Assembly (NCBI RefSeq): GCF_030915445.1
Contig: NZ_CP133264.1
Location: 4,559,208 to 4,623,207, forward strand
DNA: 64,000 nucleotides
Source of the DNA: Clostridium sp. OS1-26
GTDB taxonomy: Bacteria > Bacillota > Clostridia > Clostridiales > Clostridiaceae
Direction: 5' to 3'
A model generated the notes under the pieces. It ran no database searches. It saw only the letters and a list, made by a program, of their open reading frames with translations, and had not been told where the DNA came from. Shown piece by piece: positions 35,148-45,055 of this stretch. Within the stretch, counting starts at the first letter, position 1, and every line of letters starts with the position of its first letter. The position numbers were made by a program, and so were the translations under genes.

Positions 35148-36107
35148 ATGACGAATTACTTTTGCAGATAAATCGTATTTTTTAATCCAGCTTTCTATTC
35201 TATCTAAATCTTCATCTGTTAAGCTTGGATCATTTTTTATAGGATATTCCATTCCTAATTGGTTGTATTTATTTACACCCATTTTATGATATGGAAGTAG
35301 ATCAATTCCCTTAAAGTTTCTGTAATCTTTATATGTCTTTAAAAATTCCATTGTTCTCTCAATGTCTTCTTGGTGATCATTTAAGCCTTTAAGTAATGGC
35401 ATACGAATTTTTACATTATATTTGCGGCGAAGTAATTCTTTAAGATTATCTAAAATCAATTCGTTTCTCACACCAGTTAACTGAAAATGTCTATCTGAAT
35501 CAATATGCTTAATGTCAAATAGGAATAAATCTGTGAACTCCGCGACCTTAAGTACTGATTCCAGTTTTGCGTAACCACATGTTTCAATTGCAGTGTTTAT
35601 CCCCTCTTGCTTACATGCCATCAATAAACTGCTTGCTGCTTCAGGCTGCATTAAAACTTCACCGCCACCTAATGTAACTCCACCACCAGAAATTTCATAA
35701 AAAGTTCTATCTTCTTCTACGATTTTTAAAAGTTCAGAGATGGTCTTTACTTCTCCAACTATCGATATAGCAGATTTAAGGCAGGCATCCTTACACTTAC
35801 CGCATCCAATACAACCAATATCATGGTTAACCTCATGCTTTAAGGTTTCCTTGGAGATAGTGTGTATCCCTGCAGGGCACACAGAAACACATGCCCCGCA
35901 GTCAACACATAAATTACTTTTAAGCATAACCCTATGTTTTTTAATTAATCCCTCAGGATTTGCACACCATTTACATCTAAGAGGGCAACCCTGAAAAAAT
36001 ATTAAAGTTCTTACTCCATCTCCATCATACATATTGTATTTTTGTATATTAAAAATCGTCGCTTTTCGTTCGATTATACCTAAAGTTCCATTACTCATAT
36101 TCTTCAT
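35145..36107 (-). CDS. cutD: choline TMA-lyase activating enzyme (radical SAM)
   Basis: A 320-residue glycyl-radical-enzyme activase. The radical SAM cluster is CPLRCKWC (Cys41, Cys45, Cys48). A ferredoxin insert with two 4Fe-4S motifs follows: CVDCGACVSVC (67-77) and CIGCGKCKDAC (99-109). The GGE-type motif GGGVTLGGGEVLMQ and DIKHIDSDRHFQLTG are present. It installs the glycyl radical on G821 of CutC. It lies directly downstream of cutC, with a family A repeat between them, and its own stop codon lies in another A repeat. Length and cluster layout match activases of this class. Confidence 0.96.
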   Translation of the reverse strand: MKNMSNGTLGIIERKATIFNIQKYNMYDGDGVRTLIFFQGCPLRCKWCANPEGLIKKHRVMLKSNLCVDCGACVSVCPAGIHTISKETLKHEVNHDIGCIGCGKCKDACLKSAISIVGEVKTISELLKIVEEDRTFYEISGGGVTLGGGEVLMQPEAASSLLMACKQEGINTAIETCGYAKLESVLKVAEFTDLFLFDIKHIDSDRHFQLTGVRNELILDNLKELLRRKYNVKIRMPLLKGLNDHQEDIERTMEFLKTYKDYRNFKGIDLLPYHKMGVNKYNQLGMEYPIKNDPSLTDEDLDRIESWIKKYDLSAKVIRH

Positions 36108-36149
36108 TCTCCAATTTTATTTACCTTGATTTTTAATATATGTCCTTAA

Positions 36150-36222
36150 ATGAAACTCCTTCTCCTTTCAGTCGAATGAGTAAGCAATTCACTGCAAATC
36201 AAAGATTTGAGTTCTCTGCTTA
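36150..36222 (+). repeat. family A palindromic repeat, copy 6
   Basis: Same unit as copies 4 and 7 (TGAAACTCCTTCTCC, GAGTAAGCAATTCAC, AAATCAAAGATTTGA, CTCTGCTTA). The last TTA (36220-36222) is the reverse complement of the cutC TAA stop. Confidence 0.82.
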
Positions 36223-38760
36223 GAAGTGTGTAAGCACAGTTCTGCTTATGATTTCATCTTGAACATCTTTACATAACTCAACAAAGAATGCACTATATCC
36301 AGCAACACGAACTATTAAATCACGATATTGTTCTGGATGCTTTTGAGCTTCAAGTAGAGTATTGTTATCTAAATAGTTGAACTGCATTTCTCCAAGCTGA
36401 AGTGCACATGCACTACGTAATAATGTAATGATTCCTTGTTCACCTTCTGGTGTATCAAGAAGCCCAGCTATTAACTTAAAGTTATGAACCATACCTATAT
36501 TCATATCTTCACAAGACATTTTAGAAACAGACTTAATTATAGCAGTAGGTCCTTTATAATCTGATCCCTGCGATGGACTTATACCATCTGATAAAGGTAA
36601 CCATGCGTTACGTCCATTTGCAGAAGCTCCAGTTAACTGTCCAAATGGAGTGTTGTTTGAGATTGATAAAGTACCATGGCTAAGTACTGAATATAATGTC
36701 TTATATTTACGGTGCTCTTGTTCAGTAAAGTTGATTAAATCAGCAGCAATTAAATCTGCATAATCATCATCATTACCATACTTAGGTGCTTCTAAACAAT
36801 CTTTTCTTAGTTTTTCATATCCAACAAAATCAGCTTTTAAAGCTTCGTTCATTTCTTCTAGAGTGTATTTCTTATCTTCAAATACTAACTTCTTTATAGC
36901 TGCCATAGAATCTGTATAAGTAGCAAGACCGCTCCATACTACTCCAGGTCCGAAGTTATACATAGCTCCACCTGCTTCTACTCCTCTACCTTTTTCCATA
37001 CAGCCTTCATACATCATAGACATAAGTGGCTTTGGTGCAAGATCTCTGTGAACACGTTGAGAAATTACTGTAGCAACACTTGTCCATTTAGTAATATATT
37101 TAATTTGCTCTTTAACAGCTGATTCAAACTGCTCGTAAGTTTTAAAGCTGCTTAAATCTCCCATGTCAGGACATACTTGCTTGCCATACCATAGTGGCAC
37201 ACCATGGTTAAGCACAAGTTCTATACATATAGGCCATTGAGTGTATCCTGTAGAAGTCCATTGATATAATCTTCCTGACTTCTGAGGCTCAACACAGCCC
37301 ATTAAGCAGTAATCTCTTGCATCTTCTATAGAGACACCTTTAGCTAACATCATTTTTATATGAACATCGTCAAAGTGACATGCTGGGAATCCCATACCTG
37401 CACGAATAACTTCAACTATCTTTTTAAGATATTTCTGTGGTGATCCTTTGTGTATACGACATGCTAAAGATGGTTGATATATTTTAACATGACGAACTGC
37501 ATCCATTAAAAGGTATGTTAATTCGTTTGTAGCATCTCGACCTTCTCTAGTAACACCACCTAAGCACATATTAACGAATGGTTGGTAACCTGCGAAGAAT
37601 TTAGAACCACCTTCACTTGTTATCCACATCATTTCAGACATTTTTATAAGCATACAACCTGCTAATTCAAAAGCTTCAAAATCAGTCATACGTCCAGCTT
37701 CTAAATCATTTTTGTAGAATTCATACATGTATTGGTCAACACGTCCTATGGACATACCTGTTTGATTTTCTTCAACTACAAGTAAGGATTCTATAGTCCA
37801 AACTGCTTGTATTGCTTCCCAGAAAGTACTTGGCTTATGTGCTGGTACTCTAGCATTTACTTCAGAAATCTTTAGTAACTCAGCCTTACGCTTAGGATTA
37901 GTTTCCTTTGCAGCAAGCTCAGCTGCGTAGTCTGACATACGTTTAGCGTATATCATAACACCCTCAGCGGTATCTATTAATGACTTATAGAAGTAGATTT
38001 TATCTATATCTTCTGGATTTTCATAGCTAAGGTGAGTCAATTTTTCTTCTGATTCTCTCTTTATATCAAGCATACCTTTTTTCATTAATATAACGTCATA
38101 TCCTGGGTTAGAGTCTCCTCCGCCATTTACTGCGTGATATGAACAATCCGAAACAAAGGATTCACCTGAAAGTTCCCATACTCCAGCTTCGCGGTACTGA
38201 TCTTCGCAGAACTCATCAACAGATTTTCCCTTCCAAAATGGGAATAACTCTTCACGCATAACTCTCTTATCTTCTTCTGATATATAGAATGGGTCCTGTG
38301 GACGATTTCCTATTGTATCAATTTCATCTACCATCCATCTCCAAGCTATATCAGGAGAAAATGCTCCTGCACGAGGCTGTCCATTTGGTGCTCCAACGAT
38401 AAGTTCGTTGTCTTGAATTAAAAGTGGTGCAGTTTCGCAGCAGTGTTTAAAACATTTACCACGTAAAACTGATTTAGGAATACCAGGGTTTTCTTTAGCT
38501 ATTTCAGTAATAGCTCTTGCACGATGAGTTGTTATAGTTGGAACATGTTTTAAATAAGTTTCCTTTAACTTAACTAAACGTTCTGTTATTCCATCAGGAA
38601 TTTGACCATTATTGTCAACTACAACATGTGTATGAGCTGGTTCTTCTTTCACTATTTCTTTAGAAACTTTTTCAAACATTTTCATTAAACCAGCACGTTC
38701 TTCTTCAGACAAGTTTCTAGTAGCTTCCATAAATTTATTTGAAAAATCACGAATATCCAA
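36220..38760 (-). CDS. cutC: choline trimethylamine-lyase (glycyl radical enzyme)
   Basis: An 846-residue glycyl radical enzyme that cleaves choline to trimethylamine and acetaldehyde. Length equals D. alaskensis CutC, and counting residues puts every known active-site position at the same number: Y208 and D216 in [13 protein letters not shown]395 in GYQPF, the thiyl Cys489 and E491 in [11 protein letters not shown]502 and Y506 in [10 protein letters not shown], and the radical Gly821 in [10 protein letters not shown]. This separates it from propanediol and glycerol dehydratases and pyruvate formate-lyase. The N-terminal 45 residues are helical and charged, a possible encapsulation signal. 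The start is a TTG at 38760 behind GTGAGG. CutD is next. Confidence 0.97.
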   Translation of the reverse strand: MDIRDFSNKFMEATRNLSEEERAGLMKMFEKVSKEIVKEEPAHTHVVVDNNGQIPDGITERLVKLKETYLKHVPTITTHRARAITEIAKENPGIPKSVLRGKCFKHCCETAPLLIQDNELIVGAPNGQPRAGAFSPDIAWRWMVDEIDTIGNRPQDPFYISEEDKRVMREELFPFWKGKSVDEFCEDQYREAGVWELSGESFVSDCSYHAVNGGGDSNPGYDVILMKKGMLDIKRESEEKLTHLSYENPEDIDKIYFYKSLIDTAEGVMIYAKRMSDYAAELAAKETNPKRKAELLKISEVNARVPAHKPSTFWEAIQAVWTIESLLVVEENQTGMSIGRVDQYMYEFYKNDLEAGRMTDFEAFELAGCMLIKMSEMMWITSEGGSKFFAGYQPFVNMCLGGVTREGRDATNELTYLLMDAVRHVKIYQPSLACRIHKGSPQKYLKKIVEVIRAGMGFPACHFDDVHIKMMLAKGVSIEDARDYCLMGCVEPQKSGRLYQWTSTGYTQWPICIELVLNHGVPLWYGKQVCPDMGDLSSFKTYEQFESAVKEQIKYITKWTSVATVISQRVHRDLAPKPLMSMMYEGCMEKGRGVEAGGAMYNFGPGVVWSGLATYTDSMAAIKKLVFEDKKYTLEEMNEALKADFVGYEKLRKDCLEAPKYGNDDDYADLIAADLINFTEQEHRKYKTLYSVLSHGTLSISNNTPFGQLTGASANGRNAWLPLSDGISPSQGSDYKGPTAIIKSVSKMSCEDMNIGMVHNFKLIAGLLDTPEGEQGIITLLRSACALQLGEMQFNYLDNNTLLEAQKHPEQYRDLIVRVAGYSAFFVELCKDVQDEIISRTVLTHF

Positions 38761-38794
38761 TTTATTACCTCACATTCTTTAACTTATTTTTTAA

Positions 38795-38868
38795 ATGAAA
38801 CTCCTTCTCCTTATTAGTCGAATGAGTAAGCGATTCACTACAAATCAAAGATTTGAGTTCTCTGCTCA
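38795..38868 (+). repeat. family A palindromic repeat, copy 7
   Basis: ATGAAACTCCTTCTCC, GTCGAATGAGTAAGCGATTC, AAATCAAAGATTTGA, CTCTGCTCA. The final TCA (38866-38868) is the reverse complement of the TGA stop of the preceding aldehyde-dehydrogenase-like gene. It lies between that gene and cutC. Confidence 0.82.
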
Positions 38869-40334
38869 TTTTAAGTCCTTCATAATTTTCCTTAAGACAT
38901 TCTCTAATAACTTAAGGTTATCTTCATCTTTTGCATTTAATTTATTTCCTTCAGTGTTTATAGTTTTAGTAAGTTCCTCTACCCTGCGAACTCCATATCC
39001 AACTTTGCGCAGATAAATTAAGTTCATAGGCGAAACGTTATCCGAAGTCATTCCATCCCCTGCAGAACCACTGCCTAAAGTCATTGAAGGAAATAAGTTT
39101 GTAGTTGCTCCCATACTTCCAAAAGTTCCTGGAGTGTTAACAAGCACTCTTCCAACAGGTTTTTTTAGTGCAAATTGACGAATTACTTCCTCATCCTTTG
39201 AATGTATGATGAGTGTATGTCCCTGTCTCTCACTAAGCAATAATTCTATACACTTTTCACAAGCATGCATCCAGTCCTCTTCTATATAAAAAGCTAGTAC
39301 AGGACAAAGCTTTTCTCTTGAGTAAGGATTGTTTTGAAAAACAAATTTCTGCTTGGAGATAAGGACCTTTGTATCTTCTGGAACAGTAAAGCCAGCATTT
39401 TTAGCCAGAAACTGTGGTGATTTTCCAATCATCTCTAAGTCTGGGCTTCCATCTTTATAAAAGAATATAGATGCTAACTTTTCCGCTTCCTCTTCTGTCA
39501 TAAAATATGCACCGTTCTTTTGAAGCTCTTCTTTTACTTCCGCTACGATACAACTGTCAACAACAATTGATTGTTCAGCGGCAGATACAACTCCATAATC
39601 AAAATTCTTGCTGTCAATAATATCTTTTGCAGCTTGTTTTATATCCGCTGTACGTTCTATAAAGGCTGGACCGTTTCCATTGCCTCCATAAATTACTGGT
39701 TTTCCAGATTTATAAGCTGCTCTTAGCATTTCGGGAACTCCTGTATTCATTATGAGAGAAGTATCTTTATGATTCATAAGTTCTAATGAACCGCTTTTAG
39801 TTACTGTATGTAGATACGCAAGCGTACCTTCTGGAAGTCCTGCTCTCTCCGCAGCTCTAATCAAAATATCAATTGTTTTAAAAATTGTATTTTTAGCTCT
39901 TGGATGAGGTGAAAATATAATCGCATTTCCTGATTTAATTGAAATTAATGCCTTATATATAGTTGTAGAAACAGGACTAGTTGATGGGCAAAAGGCTATA
40001 ATAACACCCATTGGCACTCCAACATCCATTGTACTGTTCACTTTATCTTCATTAATGATACCTACACATTTCATATCCTTAAGTCTACTTTTCAGATACT
40101 TGCATACAAAGTGATTCTTGATATACTTATCTTCCCACTTTCCATATTCAGTTTCTTCATTAGACATTTTTGCAAGTTCCATTAAATGCTTTTCAATCTC
40201 TTCAGCCATAGCTTCAACTATCTCATCAAGTTTTTCTTGTGGGAAGGTTGCTAGTTTTTTTGCGCCTCACGAGCATTTTCAACAAGAATTCTGGCTTCCT
40301 GCATGGAGAGTAAATCGTTATCAATAATATTCAC
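38866..40334 (-). pseudogene. aldehyde dehydrogenase paralogue lacking catalytic Cys, frameshifted
   Basis: The gene starts at a GTG (about 40334, GGAGGAGAG ribosome site) and reads NIIDNDLLSMQEARILVENA, then stops. Adding one base to the T-run at 40255-40261 joins it to the 447-residue frame, giving about 489 residues in all. It aligns along its length with the 530-residue enzyme at 26847, but the catalytic motif FDNGTIC is FDYGVVS here: residue 251 is Ser (codon TCT), and Asn is Tyr. NAD-site segments such as NTGVPEMLRAAYKSGKPV remain. A C-terminal linker and amphipathic helix (NLKLLENVLRKIMKDLK) suggest it is still packaged. It may be an inactive structural partner. The frameshift is probably a sequencing error. 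Confidence 0.85.
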
Positions 40335-40366
40335 TTTTCTCTCCTCCTTTTAGGAAAATTTACGTT

Positions 40367-40675
40367 TTATTCTGTTACAAGATTTGTAATAGCATATCTT
40401 TTTATTATTTTTTCAAGATCTGGGTGTGGGCTTGGAATAACTATGGAACTATAAAGATTTCCACCTTCCATTCCTTCAACTGCTGCAACACCAGCTTCTA
40501 CAGCTGCTTTACAAGCACCAACATCTCCTTTAACTAATACAGATATATATCCTGATGCAACATTTTCATATCCTATAAGTTCAACATTTGCTGCTTTGCA
40601 CATAGCATCTGCTGCTTCTAAAGCAAAAACCAAACCAAAAGTTTCAATTAACCCTAAAGCTTCATATCTTGCCAT
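40367..40675 (-). CDS. BMC-H shell protein
   Basis: A 102-residue single BMC domain (ALGLIETFGLVFALEAADAM, NVELIGYENVASGYISVLVK, GDVGACKAAVEAGVAAVEGM, SIVIPSPHPDLEKII). The pore loop ENVASGY differs from the GGGL loop of the copy at 25832, so permeability may differ. It has a Cys in the KACK segment (VGACKAA). It lies 32 bases before the aldehyde-dehydrogenase-like gene and 25 after another BMC-H gene. Confidence 0.95.
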   Translation of the reverse strand: MARYEALGLIETFGLVFALEAADAMCKAANVELIGYENVASGYISVLVKGDVGACKAAVEAGVAAVEGMEGGNLYSSIVIPSPHPDLEKIIKRYAITNLVTE

Positions 40676-40700
40676 ATGTATATCCTTTCCCTTCTATCTT

Positions 40701-40997
40701 TTATAAATCAATATCGTGTACTGAAACAATATCTCCAACTGCTCTAATAGGACGCGGCATAACATTATGAGCTGTTAATTTACCAATAGCTGCCGCTGCC
40801 TCAGCACCTGCTTCTACAGCAGCTCTTACTGCACCTACATCACCTTTTACCATAATAGTTACAAGCGTTGAACCAACATTTTCATATGAAATTAATTCCA
40901 CATTAGCTGCTTTAAGCATTTTGTCTGCAGCCTCAAGCGCAGGAACTAATCCTATTGTTTCTACAAGACCTAAAGCCTCATTTCCATAATATCTCAC
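40701..40997 (-). CDS. BMC-H shell protein
   Basis: The GTG at 40997 follows AAGGAGG at good spacing and gives a 98-residue BMC domain; an upstream ATG in frame would include the ribosome site itself. Signature: [73 protein letters not shown]. The pore loop is ENVGSTL. It is the first shell gene of the operon and, with the next copy, probably makes up much of the facets. Confidence 0.95.
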   Translation of the reverse strand: MRYYGNEALGLVETIGLVPALEAADKMLKAANVELISYENVGSTLVTIMVKGDVGAVRAAVEAGAEAAAAIGKLTAHNVMPRPIRAVGDIVSVHDIDL

Positions 40998-41059
40998 TTT
41001 TAAGTCCTCCTTCCCTATTCTCATCTCATATACATTTTTAATAAACTTTACTACCTATT

Positions 41060-41326
41060 TTAGTCTTTAATATATTTGTTTATAGTAGCAGCACCTTCTT
41101 CATGTGCATGGTAGTAAACCTTTAACTCTTTATTTTCATCTAATTCAAATCTTGTTTCTTCAATAAGGCCATTTGCTTCAGCTGTCATTAAAGCTGTTAT
41201 CACTGCTTTTTTATTTAAAGCCTTAAAGCTGCCATACTCTCCCTTTAAAGCATTTATAACGTCATCCACACAAGCTTCATCAACTTTTGTAAAATATTTT
41301 AAAATTGCATAATTAAGCGGCTTCAT
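41060..41326 (-). CDS. small helical protein of the choline locus, unknown
   Basis: An 88-residue protein (MKPLNYAILKYFTKVDEACV, DDVINALKGEYGSFKALNKK, AVITALMTAEANGLIEETRF, then a beta hairpin with YYHAHEEG). The pattern of three helices plus a two-strand wing resembles a small winged helix, so a DNA-binding role is possible, but I recognise no family. It overlaps the transporter stop by 14 bases and precedes the first BMC-H gene, so it is co-translated with choline-locus genes. Not a typical shell or enzyme protein. Confidence 0.7.
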   Translation of the reverse strand: MKPLNYAILKYFTKVDEACVDDVINALKGEYGSFKALNKKAVITALMTAEANGLIEETRFELDENKELKVYYHAHEEGAATINKYIKD

Positions 41327-42421
41327 TTGCTCCTACCCCCTTCTTTCTGAATAAATCCAATGGATTCATAGCTATTACAAGAATTCCGAACATCATTGTT
41401 ACAGCAGCAATCCAAACGATTGGAGGTAATGCCCATCCATCCATACCACTTATTACTCCAAGAACTATCCAGCAGCAAAACGGACCCCAGAAGGAGAATG
41501 TACCATTACAAGCCATACCAAGTGCAGCACCACACATACTGTTACCGTTATACCAGCTCATGTAGGAAACAAAAGCACAGAGACCACTTAAGACAAACCA
41601 TATCATTGCAGGTCCACTTGTAAATGCTTGAACAGCTAAACCAGCTGAAGATTTAATTCCACCACCAAATATCATTCCAAATACAGGTACTAATATTATT
41701 AAATTTGAAAGTCCTGATGTTGCTTGACGGATTGTGATACCGATTTCTGAGTCGATCATAGATGTACCATATCCAGCCACACAACCTTCAAATCCCCATC
41801 CAAGTGCTGCAATAAATGCGATACAAAGTCCAAAGAACATTCCCTTAGGGGCATCTCCACTAATACTAGTGCTGCCAATCATGAAACTAGATAAAACACA
41901 GATACCAATACCAAGCATCATACGCTTGTTTAATTCTTGTTTAAATAATATTCTTCCTAGAATAGCACCAATAGCTGGGCAAAGAGCAGTAATTGGAATA
42001 ACAATTGAACCAGCCATTTTTAAAGCTACAACATAAGCTGTACTTGAAATTGGTCCTCCGATAAGAGCAGCTAATATCATTACTGCACCTGGCTTAGTTT
42101 TAAGGCATCTAAAGAAATCTCCAAGCTTACCTTTAACAGTTGCATAACCCATTGCCCAAATAGCACTACAAGTATCGTTTACAGCACTACCAAGAGCACC
42201 AAGCACATATGTAATAACTAACGCTGATAAACCTGCTGTATTAGCACCATACCAGTCACCCCAAACTCCTTTTGTCATCCCTAGTGTCAAAAATGCTGAG
42301 TAGAATCCGTACATAAGACCTGAAAAAAGAGCAATTGTAATACCTTTTCTTAAGAAATCCGATGATAATTTGTTTTTGCACGAATTGCTTCTAAGTTTAC
42401 CTTTTGGGAAACTTCTTTCAT
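41313..42421 (-). pseudogene. DMT/EamA-like transporter, likely choline uptake, frameshifted
   Basis: The start ATG at 42421 has AAAGGGG upstream and reads MKEVSQKVNLEAIRAK. Adding one base to the T-run at 42373-42377 continues KLSSDFLRKGITIALFSGLM into the 333-residue frame, giving about 369 residues. About ten membrane helices with an internal duplication fit the drug/metabolite transporter superfamily (SSTAYVVALKMAGSIVIPIT; ALCPAIGAILGRILFKQ). As the first gene of the choline operon, it probably imports choline or exports trimethylamine; direction and substrate are inferred. Without repair, translation could only begin at an internal ATG with no ribosome site. One missing A is the likely sequencing error. 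Confidence 0.8.
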
Positions 42422-42581
42422 GAAATAAAACCCCTTTCGCTTATATGCTTAATACTTTTTGAATTAAATAGAAATTTATAACTGAATATATTTTAGAATT
42501 GTTATAATTTGGGAACATTTTATTTTTAAACTATTGAAAACTTTTCATTTTATATCTTGTAGGTATGTTACTCTTAAATAA

Positions 42582-42613
42582 ATTATAGGCTGTTCCCTAT
42601 AGGGTAAAGTCAA
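42582..42613 (-). promoter_or_regulatory. MerR-type promoter P2 of the choline operon
   Basis: On the minus strand TTGACT (42608-42613) and TATAAT (42582-42587) are separated by 20 bases, too far for ordinary recognition. The spacer contains the palindrome CCCTATAGGG (42595-42604). Over-long spacers with a central dyad are the mark of MerR-family activation. It lies 161 bases before the transporter start. Confidence 0.75.
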
Positions 42614-42824
42614 TATATATTTACAAAAATATTTGTATATAATTTAAAAACTTATAATTGTTTGAAATTTTATAATTTTAGATATAATTCAAACTTCATA
42701 AAATTAGGTATATCAGTTCTTCAGACGATAAATACAAAAATATATCAATACCAATAATATTTTTTTCATTCAATATCATTATAATATTTTTACATTAAAG
42801 TAAATATAATCCTCATATTATTCG
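42614..42824 (-). other. leader between the two MerR-type promoters
   Basis: About 210 bases of AT-rich sequence with no convincing frame, riboswitch or strong hairpin. A transcript from P1 would carry it. Confidence 0.4.
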
Positions 42825-42856
42825 TTTATACTTTCCCCTAGGGGCAACGTTTTCAA
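42825..42856 (-). promoter_or_regulatory. MerR-type promoter P1
   Basis: TTGAAA (42851-42856) and TATAAA (42825-42830) on the minus strand are also exactly 20 bases apart, with a perfect CCCCTAGGGG palindrome (42836-42845) centred in the spacer. It lies just past the merR terminator and faces the choline operon. Confidence 0.7.
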
Positions 42857-42873
42857 TGCCAAAATGTTAACAT

Positions 42874-42927
42874 AAAAAGTGCATGAAAGTTTCAACATTA
42901 AAATGTTGGAACCTTCATGCACTTTTT
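42874..42927. terminator. terminator of merR gene
   Basis: A 26-base imperfect inverted repeat (AAAAAGTGCATGAAAGTTTC / GAACCTTCATGCACTTTTT) sits 17 bases after the merR stop, with T-runs on both strands. Confidence 0.9.
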
Positions 42928-42943
42928 ATGCATCATTATAACC

Positions 42944-43774
42944 TTAATTTTCTCTCTTGACTTTAATCAAAACTTCCGTTACAAATTTATCTACATTTTT
43001 AGTTGTCCAATAATCTGTTACATATCTTTCATAGGACTCTTCAGAACATATATAACCATATTTTTCCGTCCATGCCTGTATTTTTTTATATGTTTCATTA
43101 ATTGTTTCATGAGCTCCTATATGATAACAAGCAGCTACTATACAGCCACCAAATTCAATACTTTCTTCCTCTTTACACTTTAAAATCGTCTCCTGCATTA
43201 TTTTCATCTTACTACATTTTCCATTAATTTTATCTTCGAAAGACGGAAAACATATAATTACAGGACCTGTTATTGCATTATTTATTCTATCAATGTAATT
43301 GTTAAACTCTATATTAATTATAGAATCCATATAATCATATTTAAAATCTTGATCTAAAAAGGTTAAGGTACGATTATCTATATATTTTATAGCAACATTG
43401 CTAACATTATTTTCAATTACCATCTGTGCTTCAACTATAAGGTCATGCCAATCTTTAACGGATCTTATTTTTAAATTTATTTCCCTCTCAAGTTCTTTTA
43501 ATTCATCAATCTTTTTTCTAAAGCTTTTATCAAAAAAATCATAAGTTGTTCCTTCTAAGAACTCTCTCATTTCCTCTAGCTTAAATCCACTCTGTTTGTA
43601 ATATTTTATTATTGGCACAGATAATAAATTTTTCTTGCCATAATATCTGTAACCGCTTTCATCTGCTACTTTATCAGGAGATAATATACCCATTTTGTCA
43701 TAATATCTTAGTGCTTTTTTTGTTATTTTGCATATTTCTCCGACTTTTCCTATTGAATACAATTCATTTCCCAT
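42944..43774 (-). CDS. MerR-family regulator with GyrI-like effector domain
   Basis: A 276-residue regulator. Residues 5-75 form the MerR winged helix (YSIGKVGEICKITKKALRYY, DKMGILSPDKVADESGYRYY). A helical dimerisation linker (75-110) follows, then a GyrI/BmrR-type effector-binding domain (120-276, with YHIGAHETINETYKKIQAW and AACY). BmrR-type proteins bind cationic amphiphiles; a quaternary ammonium such as choline would suit this domain. It lies immediately upstream of two 20-bp-spacer promoters facing the choline operon, so it is the likely activator. It has its own terminator. The ligand is inference. Confidence 0.92.
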   Translation of the reverse strand: MGNELYSIGKVGEICKITKKALRYYDKMGILSPDKVADESGYRYYGKKNLLSVPIIKYYKQSGFKLEEMREFLEGTTYDFFDKSFRKKIDELKELEREINLKIRSVKDWHDLIVEAQMVIENNVSNVAIKYIDNRTLTFLDQDFKYDYMDSIINIEFNNYIDRINNAITGPVIICFPSFEDKINGKCSKMKIMQETILKCKEEESIEFGGCIVAACYHIGAHETINETYKKIQAWTEKYGYICSEESYERYVTDYWTTKNVDKFVTEVLIKVKREN

Positions 43775-43850
43775 CTAAATCCCCCTTATTTTGTGATATT
43801 TTTAATTATATTTTAATTCAACTAATTTTTCAATATTTTCGAAAAAATAT

Positions 43851-43876
43851 AAAAAAACCACCCATAAATGGGTGGT
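43851..43876 (-). terminator. terminator between alcohol dehydrogenase and merR
   Basis: A perfect ACCACCCAT / ATGGGTGGT hairpin is followed on the minus strand by TTTTTTT, so alcohol dehydrogenase transcription should stop before merR. Confidence 0.92.
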
Positions 43877-43891
43877 ATAAAATACAATCTT

Positions 43892-45039
43892 TTATCCCAA
43901 AACTTTATCCAAAAGTTTTAATAAATCTTCTCTTGTCGCTTCTCTAGGATTCGCTGTTGTACATATATCATTAAGAGCCGCGTTAACAATTTCTTCTCTT
44001 GATGCTTGAGCCAAATTCATATCGGCACCTTGTTCTTTAAATGTTGTTGGAATCGTCAATGTCTTTTTAAGTTCAATAATGCTTTTTATTAGATTATTAA
44101 CACCAATATGTACATTTGGTGCATGTAACTTCAATAGTTTTGCAAGTCTTTGATATTTTTTAGCTGCTATGTCATATTCAGTACTAAAGGCCGATTTGTT
44201 CAAATTAGCATTATACTCAATGACATAAGGAAGTATAATAGCATTACTTCTTCCATGAGAAATATGTAATTTCCCACCAACAGCATGAGCTATACTATGA
44301 GTAATTCCAAGTCCAGCTGCATTAAAGGCCATACCAGCAAGGCATGACGCATTGTGAAGTTTTTCTCTTGCTACTATATCGTTTCCATCAGCATAAGCCT
44401 GTGGTAAAAATCTAAAAGCTAAAGTGAAAGCTTTTTCTGCAAGAGCATCTGAAAAATCAGTGGCATTCTTTGAAACATAGGCCTCTATAGCATGTGTAAT
44501 TACATCCATTCCTGTATCAGCAGTTATAGCCTTCGGTACAGTTTTTACCAGTTCAGGATCCAAAATAGCAACTGTTGGAAGAAGAGATTTATCTGCAAGA
44601 GCATATTTTAATCCCTCTTGTTTATTTGTAATTACTGCATATTCAGTTACCTCAGAGCCTGTACCACTTGTAGTAGGTATAGCGTAGAAATCCTCTATAG
44701 AAGACACTCCCCCAGTAACTTTTTTGCATATTCTCTCATAGCCTTAGCTCCATCAATTGATGAACCTCCACCAAGAGCTATCATAACTTGTATATTACAA
44801 CTTTGTAACTTTTGAATACCAGCAGCAATAATCTCTACAGATGGATCAGGTACAATATCGCTGTATATAGCTACTTCACAATCAACAAGTTTTTCTTGTA
44901 TTTTTGCAGCCACACCTGAAGTTTCCATAAATTTATCACATACAATTAATACTCTTTTATTTTTAATCTCCTTTAGTCTATCTAAAGAACCTTCTCCAAA
45001 ATAGACATTTGTGTTAATACTAAATTCTTTCATATACAT
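43892..45039 (-). pseudogene. iron-containing alcohol dehydrogenase, frameshifted
   Basis: Two frames join across the C-run at 44709-44713: the N-terminal part reads [40 protein letters not shown] to KKLLG, and after one added base [20 protein letters not shown] continues to the end, about 382 residues. [16 protein letters not shown] and the metal-site His segments ([32 protein letters not shown]) identify a type III Fe-dependent alcohol dehydrogenase. In choline compartments this step (CutO) reduces acetaldehyde to ethanol and recycles NAD+. Here it is outside the main operon, ending in a strong terminator. The single missing G looks like a sequencing error. Confidence 0.88.
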
Positions 45040-45055
45040 AATCTCCTATTTTAAA

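Noticed and set aside
36220-38760. Glycyl radical enzyme as propanediol or glycerol dehydratase
   Set aside because: The choline-specific residues (D216, F395, T502, Y506) and the length of 846 match CutC, and no propanediol-specific genes are present.
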